64,000 nt of DNA from Cunninghamella blakesleeana. Lineage: Eukaryota; Mucoromycota; Mucoromycetes; Mucorales; Cunninghamellaceae. Location of the stretch: positions 844,501 to 908,500 of the forward strand of contig JAFCIZ010000004.1 of assembly GCA_017871115.1 (NCBI GenBank), written 5' to 3'. Below the pieces are notes generated by a model. It was not told the origin of the DNA, ran no database searches, and worked only from the letters and a program-made list of their open reading frames with translations. Each line of letters begins with the position of its first letter. Positions within the stretch are counted from its first letter, which is position 1. Of this stretch, positions 12,971 through 26,300 are shown piece by piece. The position numbers and the translations under genes were made by a program.

Positions 12971-14252
12971 GATGAAGTCACTAACGTAAATAAAATTTAC
13001 ACGTAAAATAAAAATAAAAAATAAAAAAGTGAGCGAAGGAAAAAGAAGAGGGGGAAAAAAAGAGGGAAAAAAACCGAAGGTTAAAAAAATCGGAATTTAA
13101 CTCCCGCTATTTTTTTTTCTAACCAACGTCTGCAACTTTTTTTGAGGTAAAATGTGTTTGATTTTTGTTGGTAGGTACTCTACATGAAATTTATTTTTAA
13201 AAAAGATATATATATATATATTATTTTTATTGTTTTTATTAATTTTATTAATCTTATTATTTTATTATTTTTATTTTTTTTATTATTTTTTTTTTTACTT
13301 TTATTCTTTTTCCATGTATATATATGAATTTGTATCTAGTAAAACTTTCGAAAAAGATCAAAACCGTTATGGTATAAAAACCAAAAAAGGCAAAAATCTT
13401 AGTATACATGGCAAGATTTTTTTTCAGTTTAATTATTCCAAAATGAAAAAACAAAAACAAAAACTTTGGCTAGAAGTGCCACTGATAGTGGGAGCGAGGG
13501 AGCACCAGGGAATGACCAACCTATTTGTTTTTTTTTTTTTTTTTTTTGGTTTCCTACTTAGCTTCCCTCCATTATAAACAAGTCGTTAAGTTTTAGAAAT
13601 AATTGGGTGGGATGAAAACACAGTTGATACGTAGAAATGAGAGCAAAGTGCAATTTCGACGAGGATCTCTTGAAAATATAAGTATATATATTTTACACTC
13701 ATCGATTTTTTGTTTTTAAGGTAGCTTACTAATTGCATAGACTATTTCAAGACTAACCTTGCATAATAAAATTATAAAACATTCATGTTTATTATATTGC
13801 AAATTCTATGAACAATTAAATATAAATAAAATATATTAATAATAAAGCGATTTATGAATAATACCTTAAAATTATCTTATTTGTTTATTTTTTTACCAGA
13901 GTTTCAATTACTTATACTTTATAAATATACGCTTGAGGCTACATTAGATCGTTTTTAAAGGTATTAAGAAATTTTTGCTAGTAAAAAATTCTTTTAAATT
14001 CAGATACCGATTTTTTATATTTGTTAAAATATTTTTTTTTTTTCGTTCTTCTTTTATTCTTCACCCTTTTTTTAACCTGATCGCGGTCATTATTATTAAA
14101 TAAAATAGAATATACTTATATCCTTCCTTTCTATTATTGTTACTATTATTATTATTCCTTTTGCTTCTTTTATTTTATTTTATTTTATTTTATTTTTCAT
14201 ATAAAAAAAAGAGTATATCCTAGTTATTACATATTGTTTTAAAATAATTAAT
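12971..14252. promoter_or_regulatory. Divergent intergenic region SEC24 / TAF5
   Basis: About 1.28 kb between two divergently transcribed genes, so it should hold both promoters. It contains a purine-rich block (13029-13072), T-rich tracts and TTTTA repeats near 14170-14195. Open frames around 13230-13577 are low complexity and unsupported. No defined transcription factor site was recognised. Confidence 0.45.
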
Positions 14253-14862
14253 ATGAATCCTTCTCAAAATGGCCTTCAACCTACACCAACTAACCAACCA
14301 TTCAATATTACACCAGCTGAACTAGATAATGTATTTGCTTCATATTTACAAAAGAAAGGATACAAAGCAACAGAAGCTGTGTTTTTAAAGGAAATGAAAG
14401 GTCTTCCTATCGAATCACCAAATACTTCAACATATGGTAAAAAATAATAAAAATACAAAAACACATCATAATATGAATTACTTATTGATCATTTAATATT
14501 GTTATTTTACTATTGTTATAAATCTTTTATAAATATAAACAAAATAATATCCATGTTTATATCCGTATTTATTTTACATATATTGTTTATAGGGAATGAC
14601 TCAGAAGAAAAAAATACAGCAGCTACTACAAATAATATAAATAATAATAGTAATAATAATGAAAATGACAATGATACAAATATGGAGGAAATAACTACTA
14701 CAAATACCACGGTATCAAAAGCAGCTAATATAAATAACGGCAACAATGAAGATCCAGTAACATATGATATGAGTTATAAAAGTCTACGTGAATGGATTGA
14801 AAATTCTTTAGATTGGTATAAGGTACTTTTATTTATATTTATTTACTATTATATCAAAATCT

Positions 14863-14919
<57 letters not shown>

Positions 14920-17730
14920 AAATAAAGCGCTAAATATAATACTTATTCGATATTGTTTTTATTTTATTTATTTATGTATTTTTTTAGCCAGAGTTACGGT
15001 CAGTACTATTCCCTATATTTGTTCATGCTTACCTTGATTTAATCCAAAAACGGCAACTTGATCAAGGTATTTGTTATATATTAATAATCATAATAACCAT
15101 AATAATAAAAACTATTGATAATATCAGAATAGAAACTAAAGGTTATATTATTTTTTTTTTCAATATTTATTGTATAGCAATAAACTTATTTAAAACATAT
15201 CAGTCAGATCATATTGAACTTCATACACCAGATCTTAGACGATTAGAATCAATAAAAGAACCTCAACATGTTCGTGAAAATGAACTTGCACAAATATATA
15301 GAAATAATAAGTATAATTTACGTATGTCCAGTGTTCCGTTTGAATTATTTCTCAACTATTTACAAGATAATCGATTCATGCTTTTATTGCGCATTGTGAA
15401 CCAATACATTAATATTCAAGGTAAAACTAAAAAAGGAAAGTCAAATTTTAAAAAAACATTTAGTGAGTGTATGATTTTTATTATTAATATATAATATTAT
15501 TTTGATACTATTATTATTGTTTTAAAAAAGTTGTACATGGAAAACTATTGAAATCTGCTGGCGGATTAGAACTGGATGATGTTATAGGAATTACTGGCCA
15601 CCAATCCCAACATCTTGAAGTTTTTAACCAGCAACCTGTTCAATTGGGTCAACCTCCAATGGACCCAGCTGTTAAAGAAGGAATAGAAATGATATTGAAA
15701 GAAGAAGAACAAGAGGTTAAAGACGAAAATGGAGAAAATGTAATAATAATAATTAGTTAGAAAATAATATTGTATATTTTTTTTTTTTTTACTTAATGGC
15801 ATATTTTCTTTACTTAGATTGAAAATCCAACAAACTCACTTCTTGACTTGTTTAAAAAAGTAACACAAGAATCCACTGTTAATGGCCCTCCTATAGGTGA
15901 AATACCTCTTCCACCTATGTAATTTTTTATTATTATTGTTTTATTTTTTTAATGCTATTTTTACAAATATCAACATTTTTAACTTTATACTTTTTTGTAC
16001 TATTTTTTATTTATAGGCGAGGCAGTGATATTCAAGCTGAAGTTAATAAATTGAAAGATATTGAAAAACGATTACCATTAGGGCGTGACTCGTTACCAAG
16101 TATATGCAGTTATACATTTCACAACACTTATGATAGGTAAAAATTTAATAAAATGAAATAAAATAATTATAAAGAAAAAAGATATGGGTTTTTTAATTGG
16201 CTTTGTTTTTTATTTTATTACTGTTTTATTATTTTTATTATTGTAGTTTAAACTGTATAGCAATAACAAAAGAACCAACATTTATCGCAGGTGGATTTTC
16301 AGATTCATTTATCAAAATTTGGAGTCTTAAAGGTGAAAAGTTAAAAGGTTTTCGAAGCACGATTAATCCAGCCCATATTAATGATTGTAAGTAATATGCT
16401 TATAAAATCGGTATATAAAATAAAACAATGAAATCATTAATTAAATGCTATTTTTTAAAAAAATGTTAACAATAATCCTACATATTAAAATTATTTATTG
16501 CCAGATGCCGATCTTAATAGACAAAAGGAAAGAAATGGTAGTGAATTTAAGAAATTAGTTGGACATTCAAATGCAATTTATGGTCTTAGTTTTAGTCCTG
16601 ATGATAAATATTTGGTATCTTGTTCATCTGATAGAACTGCAAGATTATGGAGCACACAAACTTTTACCAATTTGGTTATTTACAAAGGACATAATTATCC
16701 TATTTGGGATGTAGAATTTGGGCCATATGGGTTTTATTTTGCAACGGCTTCTCATGATCGTACAGCAAGATTATGGAGTTGTGACCAAATATATCCTTTA
16801 CGTGTTTTTGCTGGACATCTTTCTGATGTTGATGTAAGTAAATTGATATATATATATATATACACGTGTTTGTGTATATTTATTCAAAATAATAATATAA
16901 AAAAAATAAATATGAATGTTAACGATATATATTTGTATGTATTTTATAGGTTGTTAAATTTCATCCAAACTCAAAATACGTTGTTACAGGGTCAACAGAT
17001 AGAACAGCAAGAATGTGGGATGTAGTAACTGGAAAAACTGTTAGGGTATTTACTGGTCATAGAGGAGGAATTAAAACAATAGCTATCTCACCTAACGGAA
17101 AAATCATGGCATCGTCTGGTAAGTTTTTAAATTATATATATATGTAGTACAATTATGAAAAAATTTAGATGTGATCGACCTACAAAATAATAATAATAGT
17201 AACAATAAATCAATATTCTCATTTTCCTTTCTTTTTTCTTTTTTTCCTTTTAAAGGTGATGACTATACAATTGTGCTCTGGGATCTTGGATCAGGGAAAA
17301 GATTAAAAACTATGACTGGGCATACAGATGTTGTTAATACTCTTCAATTTAGTATGGATAATAATATTTTGGTATCAGGAGGTTTAGATGAAACAGTGCG
17401 TGTTTGGGATGTAAATCAAATTGATGATGACCAAGACATGATGGAAGGTATTACTGACTCAAAACGTATTAAATTAGATCCTTCTAAAAATTTAGGAAAG
17501 GAAAAGAAAATAGTTGAAAGGTACGTCAAATTATAATAATAATAATAATAATAATATAATAGATGAGAACATCACGTTTATTTATTTTTTATTTTTATTT
17601 ATATATACCCATATACTATAGTAACAATCATCTTGGATCGTTTCCTACAAAGCATACACCCATTTATGATATTCAATTCACACACCGAAATTTATGCCTC
17701 GCTGCTGGTGTATTTAGACCTCAACAATGA
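14253..17730 (+). CDS. TAF5: TFIID subunit 5 (WD40 TAF)
   Basis: Twelve exons: 14253-14436, 14593-14822, 14988-15066, 15178-15420, 15531-15739, 15818-15918, 16017-16136, 16247-16386, 16505-16833, 16950-17118, 17256-17520 and 17622-17730. They encode about 725 residues. A LisH motif is near 20-50 (AELDNVFASYLQKKGYKA). A low-complexity Asn/Thr linker is followed by the TAF5 N-terminal domain (PELRSVLFPIFVHAYLDL onwards). Six WD40 repeats fill the C-terminal half (SCSSDRTARLW, TASHDRTARLW, TGSTDRTARMWD, SGGLDETVRVWD). TAF5 is a scaffold of TFIID, and in some fungi of SAGA as well. Size and order fit the family well. Confidence 0.95.
14867..14919. repeat. (CA)n followed by (TA)n microsatellite in a TAF5 intron
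   Basis: About 29 bases of alternating AC run directly into about 25 bases of alternating AT, inside the intron 14823-14987. It is a simple sequence repeat that could serve as a polymorphic marker; no function is implied. Confidence 0.9.
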
Positions 17731-18491
17731 TTCATTGTTTATTAATAATTAATAATAGTAATAATAAATATAGTGTATATTTGAAAATTATATATAAAAA
17801 GGAAATAAAAAAAGTGTTTTATATTAATTTGCATCACATGACACCTTGTAGTTCTCTACTATAAACAAAAAAAACGTAAAAAAAACCAAGTTTCCTAGAA
17901 TAGAAAACTGGATGAAGTCATGAAAAAAAGGTTAAGTTGCCGTATATGGAATGTACTATTAAGTCATAATGACTTCTGCATAAAACTAATTGAAATCATA
18001 TGCTATATTGTGAAAATTAGTCTTTTTTTTACTTTTTTTATTTGTTTGAAGTTAATAAACAATAAAGGGATGCAAGCAACTGAGTCATTTTATCAAACAA
18101 AAAAAAGTAATTATCCTAATTTAGTGAAATTATATTTTATTTTTTGTTCTCAGATATACCTGAGCATTGCGTCTCACTTTCGGAAATACTTGTTTTTTTT
18201 ACACTTAAAAATAATATATTTTTAAAAAAAAGAAATAAAAATAAAAAGAGGTATAATCGTTCAAGTAACAATTTTAAGATTGAGTTCGTTTCATACAACC
18301 TCATGATGGCACAAAAAAAAGTCTAATTTTAGGATTTATTTATTTATTTTTTTAATTATAAAAGGTGAGAGTGATTTAAAAACAATGATAGCATAAAGTA
18401 AATAAATAATAAATAATAAATAATAATAAAAATCTAATGAAAAAAAAAAAAAACCATCTTATATACTGTTACACTAGCGGGGTATGAAAAA
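17731..18491. other. Convergent intergenic region
   Basis: About 760 bases between the 3' ends of TAF5 and the unidentified minus-strand gene. It holds a perfect odd palindrome AAGTCATAATGACTT (17961-17975) and A/T runs. Open frames at 17920-18326 show no family features and no intron structure, and were not taken as genes. Confidence 0.5.
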
Positions 18492-19319
18492 TTAATCAAA
18501 AATCCTATGCCAAAATCTTCTAATAGGTCCCTTCTCTGATGATGATTCTTGGGATAACGAGGATAATGAGGAACCAACAGATGATGATTGTACGATAGTA
18601 GGCTTTTTGATTTGTTTTATAGTTCCATCAGGATAATTGACATAATGTAAAGTTTCAGTAGGAACACCATTATTGAATTTTTGATAAATAGTCTCTTCTG
18701 AACCATCCGTTCTATATATACATTCTTGAGTACATTTCCAATCCTATATATATATATATATATTTATATATATTTTAAAAATATAATTTAGATAAAAAAA
18801 TTAACGACCTTTTTCTTATTTCATCATCACTCTATTTTTTTTTAATTGTTTTCCCCCGTCATATTATTTTAAAAAAACAAATACTCAGATAAAAATAAAA
18901 CTTACATTATCTACCAATTTTTTATCATCGTTATGATTTGTATCCATCATAGGTGCTATTTTATTATTATTTGAAGAGAGTGGTGGGGAAGGGGAGGGTG
19001 AAGGAATAGTATGACGATCTTCGGTTGTATAAGCTGTTTTAAGGTATTCGTATTGTTGTTGCTGTTTTTGTTGTACTTGTAAAGATAATCGATTTTGACG
19101 AGATCTTTCCGCTAATCTTTTAAAATCACTACCACCAAAATCATGTAATTTTAAAGCAGGAGGAGGGGAATTCATAGATGAAGGTTGTTTTGTCACTTCC
19201 ATACCACCATTGTCCACTGGTTCAATTAATTGCCTAAACATTGATCCAATAGAGCTTTGCATAATATTCGCCATCATTTCATCCAATTTATCTATTTCAG
19301 CTTGTGTTGGTTTAGACAT
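18492..19319 (-). CDS. Unidentified small protein, two exons
   Basis: Two exons on the minus strand, 18906-19319 and 18492-18743, join in phase to 221 residues. I do not recognise the family. The N-terminus (about 1-35) looks helical and amphipathic (EIDKLDEMMANIMQSSIGSM). The middle is disordered, with a glutamine run and a Ser/Pro run. About residues 139-187 form a compact, probably beta-rich segment rich in Asp-Gly turns (DGSEETIYQKF, YPDGTIKQIKK), then a serine-rich linker and a basic aromatic end (IRRFWHRIFD). The repeated xDGxxE/K pattern weakly recalls C-termini of HAX1- or Mpm1-like mitochondrial proteins; this is only an impression. Coding status is supported by the clean splice and codon use. 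Confidence 0.7.
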
Positions 19320-19624
19320 TCTTATTTAATATAGTTATATAAGTCAAATTAAAAAAAAAAAAAGGAAAATATTTTTGTTAATCGAGATATATACAATGTT
19401 AAAAAAATTTAAAAAAAAAAAAAAAGTAATAGAAAAAAGAAAGTAAAATGAAAAAATATATATTTTGAGAATTTATATTTTTTAAAATCCAATTACATTT
19501 GAAAATTTCTACTCCGCAAGTTTTTTTTCTTTCTCAATCTTTTTTTCCCTCACTTCTTTCTTTTTCCCATTATTTATTTTTAGTTTATCAGAACGTTTTT
19601 ATTTATTTATTTTGGATTATTAAT
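19320..19624. promoter_or_regulatory. Divergent promoter region, unidentified gene / REI1
   Basis: A 305-base interval between two divergent starts, so both promoters must lie here. The REI1 side is strongly pyrimidine-rich (about 19515-19575), as is common just before fungal starts. No specific site was recognised. Confidence 0.5.
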
Positions 19625-21468
19625 ATGTTAGATCTTCTTCGTGAATCAAAGCCTATCCCAGAAAATACTTTATATACTTGTTTAGCTTGTCATGTTGCTT
19701 TCCCATCCTCGGAACGTCAAAGAACTCATTATAGAACAGAGTAAGTTTCGCTTTTATTTTTTTTATTTTTTTATATCCGATAAAGATTGATTACTCATAA
19801 TATGTTTTACTCACTTTTTTTTTATTCCCTCATTTTCCTTCCTTTCTTAGTTGGCATAAATATAATTTGAAACGAAAAGTAGCTGACCTTGCTCCTGTAA
19901 CTGCTGAACAATTTGCTCAAAAAGTATTAGGTAATATTGAAATTAATAATGGTAATAGTAATATGGGTGGAAAAAAAACAAAGATCTTACTAAGCCAGAT
20001 CTTTTTCTTATATAAATAGCGCAGCAAGCCATTGGAAGAGAGGAAGCCGAAAGGGCTAACGTCGTTTATGAATGTGGAGTGTGCAAGTAAAGTGTATATA
20101 TATATATATATATATATAAACTATACAATGTGTACTAAATAATATATATATACCTTTTTTTATTTATTATATTCAATAGACGAACATATGCCAATGAAAA
20201 CTCTTTTAGTAACCACCTCAAATCCAAAAAACATCGTGATCTTGAATTCAAACCCAAAATTACCTCAACTACTATTTTATCACCAACCACGGTTTCAAAT
20301 AATAATATCAAAGATAAAACCCATCGACATCGACTTTTTTCGGATGATGAAGAAATAGATAGTCAACAAATAGATGAACCTACTTATGCTGCCGATCATA
20401 CTTTAATATCATGCTTATTCTGCCACCATCAGAGTAATTGTTTTGATTCAAATTTACAACATATGATTTTACAACATTCTTTCTTTTTACCTGATGCAGA
20501 GTATTTAATGGACGCTCCTGGTTTGGTATCTTATCTTGCAGAAAAAGTGATGCAAGATCACATTTGTTTATATTGTAACGATCGTGGTAGAGCTTGGAAA
20601 AGTTTAGAATCAGTCAGGGCACATATGGTAAATAAATGTACATATTTATATATATATTAAGAAATATGTTAATTTTTAAATCAGATGTACTCTAACATAA
20701 TTTTATTTATGCAAATTCTTTTTTCTCTCTTTTTAGATCGATAAAGGTCACTGTAAAATGGCATATGGTAAGATTGTTATTTATATGCTTATTTTAAGAA
20801 AAAAAGTACAATGCATATGATAATTTAAAAAAATGGAGGAATTTTTTTACTTATTTACACGATTATTTTTATTTATTTATTTGTATATTATATAGATGAT
20901 TCTGAAGATCCCGAAGTATTACTTCAATTTTATGATTTTGGACCAATAGATTTAGATTCAATAAAACATGAAGATAAAACATTACTTAACGATGATAATG
21001 AATTATTACTTGAAAATGGTACAAAAGTTGGGCATCGACAACGTTTAAGATACTTTAAGCAACGTTTAAGAAGAAGAGAGGTAAGCAAATACGTAAATAT
21101 ACATAGATAGTCTAAATATAAAAATCCATTGATTAGAGTATTAAACATTAAATATATATATATATTATCTCGAATTATAGGCTCAAGATGAAAAACAACA
21201 ATTACTCTCTATTGAAGCAAAAGAACATGCAGTTGCACAAATCGCTGAATTGGCTCAATCGGAAGGAAATCCATTGAACAGAAAACAACGTCGACAATTA
21301 TTATTAACCGATAGTGCTAACCTTAAAGATCCTCAAACTGCTTTAACAACTATAAAATCAGCCCAAGGACAAAAAGAATTCAGTATTAAAAATGATTTCC
21401 ATCAACAGGTTTCTGTTAAAAACAATAGAAATACACTTCTTCGTTTTAGACACCAAGTCCCAGTTTAA
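19625..21468 (+). CDS. REI1: Cytoplasmic 60S biogenesis factor Rei1/ZNF622
   Basis: Seven exons: 19625-19740, 19851-19930, 20020-20086, 20180-20627, 20737-20767, 20896-21080 and 21181-21468. They encode 404 residues. There are four C2H2-type finger segments: YTCLACHVAF with RTHYRTDWHKYNLKRKVA (residues 17-50), YECGVCKRTYANENSFSNHL with SKKHR, SCLFCHHQS with HMILQHSF, and ICLYCNDRGRAWKSLESVRAH with DKGHCKMAY. The C-terminus is basic (NPLNRKQRRQLLLT). Rei1/Reh1 act late in cytoplasmic 60S maturation, inserting a C-terminal segment into the exit tunnel and helping Arx1 recycling. The start at 19625 is the first in-frame ATG and gives the expected N-terminus. Length is normal. Confidence 0.94.
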
Positions 21469-21816
21469 AAAAAGAAAAAAAGACCAGTTTTATATTATAA
21501 TTTATTGTGTAGATTGTATATTAAATTGTTTATATTAGAAAAAAAACTTTTTTTTGTAATAAATGTTTTTGTTTGATATATATATATATATATAGCTAGT
21601 ATGTGATTATATTATAATATATAAATTTAAAAAGAGCAGAAGAAAGAACAAAATAAAATAAAAAAGAGGAAAATTTATTTTTTCAATATAAAGAGTCAAT
21701 CATTAGTGGATTTAATATGGGAGTATAATACGTAATTCTTTATTTTTATATATATAGTATGAGTTTTTAAATAAAATAATCTAAATACTATGGTTGATTT
21801 TTTTTAAAAAAATTCA
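21469..21816. other. Convergent intergenic region
   Basis: About 350 bases between the 3' ends of REI1 and the condensin gene, with a TA repeat around 21577-21594. Nothing else is seen. Confidence 0.6.
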
Positions 21817-23304
21817 TTAACTACTTTCGGTACCATCAGACATATTCTCATCTTGATCTTGGGTTATATCTTGGGTTATATCTTGGGTTACATCTTGTGT
21901 AGAAGAACGAGTTGTCATTTGTGAACCTTGATCTTTTCTTATAGCACGTAATACAACTACCATTAATAAATAACAAATATAAAGAATGATAACTTTAATA
22001 AGCATGCACACTGATAAAATTATGATATTTTTTTATGTACCTTTTTTCTTTGGTTTTGACTGTTTTTGTTTATCTTCTTCAGACACACCACAAATTGAAT
22101 CGATTTTACTTTCTAATTCATCTATCACTGCTTTGAGATCTAGTTTTTGTAATTTTTGTGCTGTTCGTCCTTTCGAAATGATTTCCTTGAATGATTTGAG
22201 TACTGATTCTTCATGTAATTTATCTTGATAATAAGGTAATGCGTCCAATAATTTACGAAAAGCACGCTCTGTTTTAAAAGGCAGGAGAGACAAGCAAAAA
22301 GCAATATCACGCCATCCGCGTTCTTCATCTGCATTTTGGAACCTCTGGCATAACTTGTCAATTACATTTTCTGCATGTTTGCCCTAGGTAATATATAAAT
22401 CATTTACATTTTTTTAAAAAAAAAAATTAAAAATAAAAATAAAAAATCAGATACCAGAAATATTAAAAATAGTAATATTTTATAACAAATAAAAATATGG
22501 TTACCTTTTCTACAAATTCAAATGAGAATATAAATTTCATAATGCGATGGAATGATTCTTCTTCAACACGATTTTCATTTTTTGCTGTAAGGTTACTAAG
22601 AATATCTGGCAAATTGTTATATATTGCATTATCTTTGTTTGCCAATTCAGTAAAGAAGAGTTTTGCTAAGTCAGATATACGTTGATCAGAGTCTTCCAAA
22701 CATTTTGCCATTTCACTAATTTGACCTTTCACTTTTACCATCCCATTTAAAATTAAATGTGTTAATACCATCACTGCATTTTTCTTCACAAGTTTATCTT
22801 CATCTGCTAAACGATTATATAAAAAGCTAATATTGTCATCAATTAAAGTGTTGAAACACACTGCCATATCACCAAGTGCAATCACAATATTACTTCGAAT
22901 AGTAGGATCTTTAGATTTTTCCAAGATAGTAAGAAGTAATTGTAAATGCCTTTCACAAAATTCAGAGCTTACACACATAAATTTACCAAGAGCTAATGTT
23001 GCCATTACTTGTAATGTGCGATCCTTAAAATAAAAAAATAATATTTAGCTACATGGTCCATTGTTATTATTTATTGTTTATCGCTAACATCTTCATTAAT
23101 TAATATTACCATATAGACTTTATTTCTAGCACAAACTTCAGTGATCAATGGTCCAAATCTAGCTAGTAATGATTTTGGGCTAAATAAAATTTCACGTTCA
23201 CGAATTCGTAATATTTCATCACCAATATCATCTTCGGCAGTGCCCCCTACTTGTTCTAGTTCATCATCTACATTATCTTTATCTTTGTTTTTGGCTTTTT
23301 CTTC

Positions 23305-23358
<54 letters not shown>

Positions 23359-26300
23359 TTAACAAATTATACAATTATGTACATATATATAAATATTGTT
23401 TTTTTTTAAAAAAAAAAATTAATATATTTCAATACTAATATAAAGTCTTACCATCTAATTTAGATTTTTTTCTTTTCCAAGCTGCTTCAATCACTTCCAG
23501 ATGTACTGTTTGTTTTAATGCAATATGTCCTACAAGAAAGAAGAGCTGACTGAGTATATATGGACGGCAAGTTAAAGATGGAAGTGCTGTAGTTAAAGGT
23601 TCTAGTGATTCCATTTTTAATTGAGTATCATTTGATACTTCATCAACATCCATTGCATTTTGATTTTCATGTTCATGTTCATCGTCAGTAGTTGGATTAT
23701 TTTCAGTAGCTATGGCATTATCTTCCTTGAATATCTCATTTGCTTTTGTTTTGATAATTTCACCACATAATAGATCAGGCTGATTACCAAGAAGATAAAT
23801 TGCATTGATAGCTTGCTCTACCATACTAAACCATTCCATGGAATCGCTTGGGCTTTCAATCATATTTTTTAATCTACTAAATATGGGATGCGTCATTGGA
23901 AGTCTTTTACCTTCATAAACCCCACGAGCTATAAATAATATAAAAAAAATATGAAAACGATAAAAAGAAAATATCGCCATTATCATCTGTATTCATATTT
24001 TTTTAATTTAATACAATATATTTTTTAAAATTTACATTTATCTGATTTTGTTCCAGCTAATCTTTGTAAAGCAATACAGGTATATTTGGCTACAACAAGG
24101 TCATGCTAAATAGTAAAAAGAATGATAATAAATAAGATAATTTATCAATACACTTATTTTTTTAAAAGAAAAATACCTTTCCAATGGGACCAAGACCAAT
24201 ATTTAGCATCAAATCAATCTTTTCAGATACTACATCAGTGTTTGCTTTTGCTAACATACCAAGAATAATGATGGAACCACGTCGTTGTTTTTTGGGTATA
24301 TGACCTTTAGAGAATCCTATAAATTATAACATATATAATTAATATATATTCTGACAAATAATTATAATACTATAAAATATATATATGTGTTATTATATAT
24401 TATGTTTTACCATAGACATCCCAAAGTTTTTCAATAACATCATCTGTGATATCGCCTTCAATCATTAATGTACATAATACTTGTTCTAAAGATGTTAATT
24501 CAGCAAGTGTAGCATTAAAAGTTAATTCTGTTAAATTCTTTGCTATTAAATTAGTATTCTGTTTGCGAGATAATTTTTCATCTGCATCTAAGTATAAGGT
24601 TCTATAACAATCTAACAATTTCAACTTGATGCCTTTTCCTTCATCACTGGTATCTTTTGTCCAAATTAAGTGAAGCATTTTTTTAATTCCATCCTTAAAT
24701 AATAAATGAAAATAAATAAATAAATAAAAGGAAAAAAAGATCAATGAATTAATTAAGTTCTCTATGATAACGTGGATATATACATATTATTTTATATAAG
24801 TTACCTTTGCTAATGATATATTATAAAGATATGCGGTCATAAAAAAATCCATTGCTTCAACTACTTCAAGTTTTGATTTTGATGATAGTAGTTGTCCAAC
24901 CATAAAAATACTTTTATGTATTTGTTCGATAAATCGAATAGCATCCGACAAAAACGTTTTCATAAGCCTTAGTTGCTGCATTTTTTCAGCACTAATAATG
25001 GTTCGCTTTATTGTTGTAGTAATACTTGTAGTTGGTATATTTTCATTATTTTCTTCTTGTTGTTGTGACTGATTATCTTTATTACTGCCCTTCATATTTT
25101 TATTATTATCATTTTCATCTTCTTCACCATTACTATCGTCTTTTTCTTCCTCAGTTGATTTAGATTGATTGTCTTCCCTATCACCTTTTTCATTATCCTC
25201 AGTACCATCCATTTCTGTATCTTCAGTTTCATTATTTGTTTGAGAAGTGTCGTTTTTAGAGGCATCTTCTTGTTCATTATTACCACGTTGTTCATTCGAA
25301 GTTAATGCTTCACCTAATACGAGTTCCTCTTCTGCTGTTGTTGAAGCCTATTATTAATATGTAACACATATTTGTTAATACTTATAATTTCTACATACAC
25401 ACATACATATATATTATTTATTTATTTATTTATTCCTGTTTTTATTGTATTACTTGTAATTCTTCATTTAATTTATTTAACCGTTTTTGCCAATCCTCCA
25501 AAGCTAATTCTCCGCCGTACATATCATAAGGGTGGGTTGATATTAATTTTGTCAAGGTACGTACTGCATATTTACGAACAATACTACTTTTATCTTCTAA
25601 ATGTCTAACTGCAAGAATACACAAAGCTTGCCGTCGTTTTGGGAATTTAATACGAAGGCTATAATAATACAATGGAAGAAATAATAGTAATTAATAAAAA
25701 AAAAAGATGAATTAGGTAAATAAATACACACTGTTCTTCATGGTATTTTCAGATAAAGAAAAAAAAATAACTTACTCTAATAATTGAATATATGTTTGAA
25801 GTACTCTTGATCGACAAAAAGAAATAGGGTCCAGCATACGTTCTTCCAAAATATCAAAAAAGCCGTTGATTTGATCTTTTTGGGTTTGCGATTCATCATT
25901 TGATTTTGTTAATTCTATAATCAGTTTTCCAAGAATATCAATAATAGCAACACGAATGGTATATGACTAAATAAATATAAACCAAGTATAAATATATAAA
26001 TATTAGTATTCTATTGTAATAATTAGACTTTTTATTTTAGTTTTATTACTATACATCAATTTCTCTATATTTATTTTATAACTATATGTATATATTTTAA
26101 TTTTTACTTCACTATCCAGTTGATGAATAAGTACACCTAAATTCTTCAATATTGTTTTTGGCGATAATTCTGTTAATTTTAATAGGAAAGCTGAAAATGT
26201 TTTTGGGTTTGACGTATCTTTTACTTCCTTTGCAGCTGTATCTTTGAATTCTTGATTGCCAATTTCACGTAATAATTCATCTGCTAATTGTCCATAATCA

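Noticed and set aside
13230..13577. 115-codon frame in the SEC24/TAF5 gap
   Set aside because: Low-complexity Phe/Leu/Tyr translation of T tracts, in a region that must hold two promoters.
16862..16867. Second CACGTG box
   Set aside because: It lies inside a TAF5 intron next to a TA repeat, not in a promoter.
17920..18326. Two open frames between TAF5 and the next gene
   Set aside because: No recognisable family, A/T-driven composition and no support from splicing. Weakly possible as small genes but not supportable.
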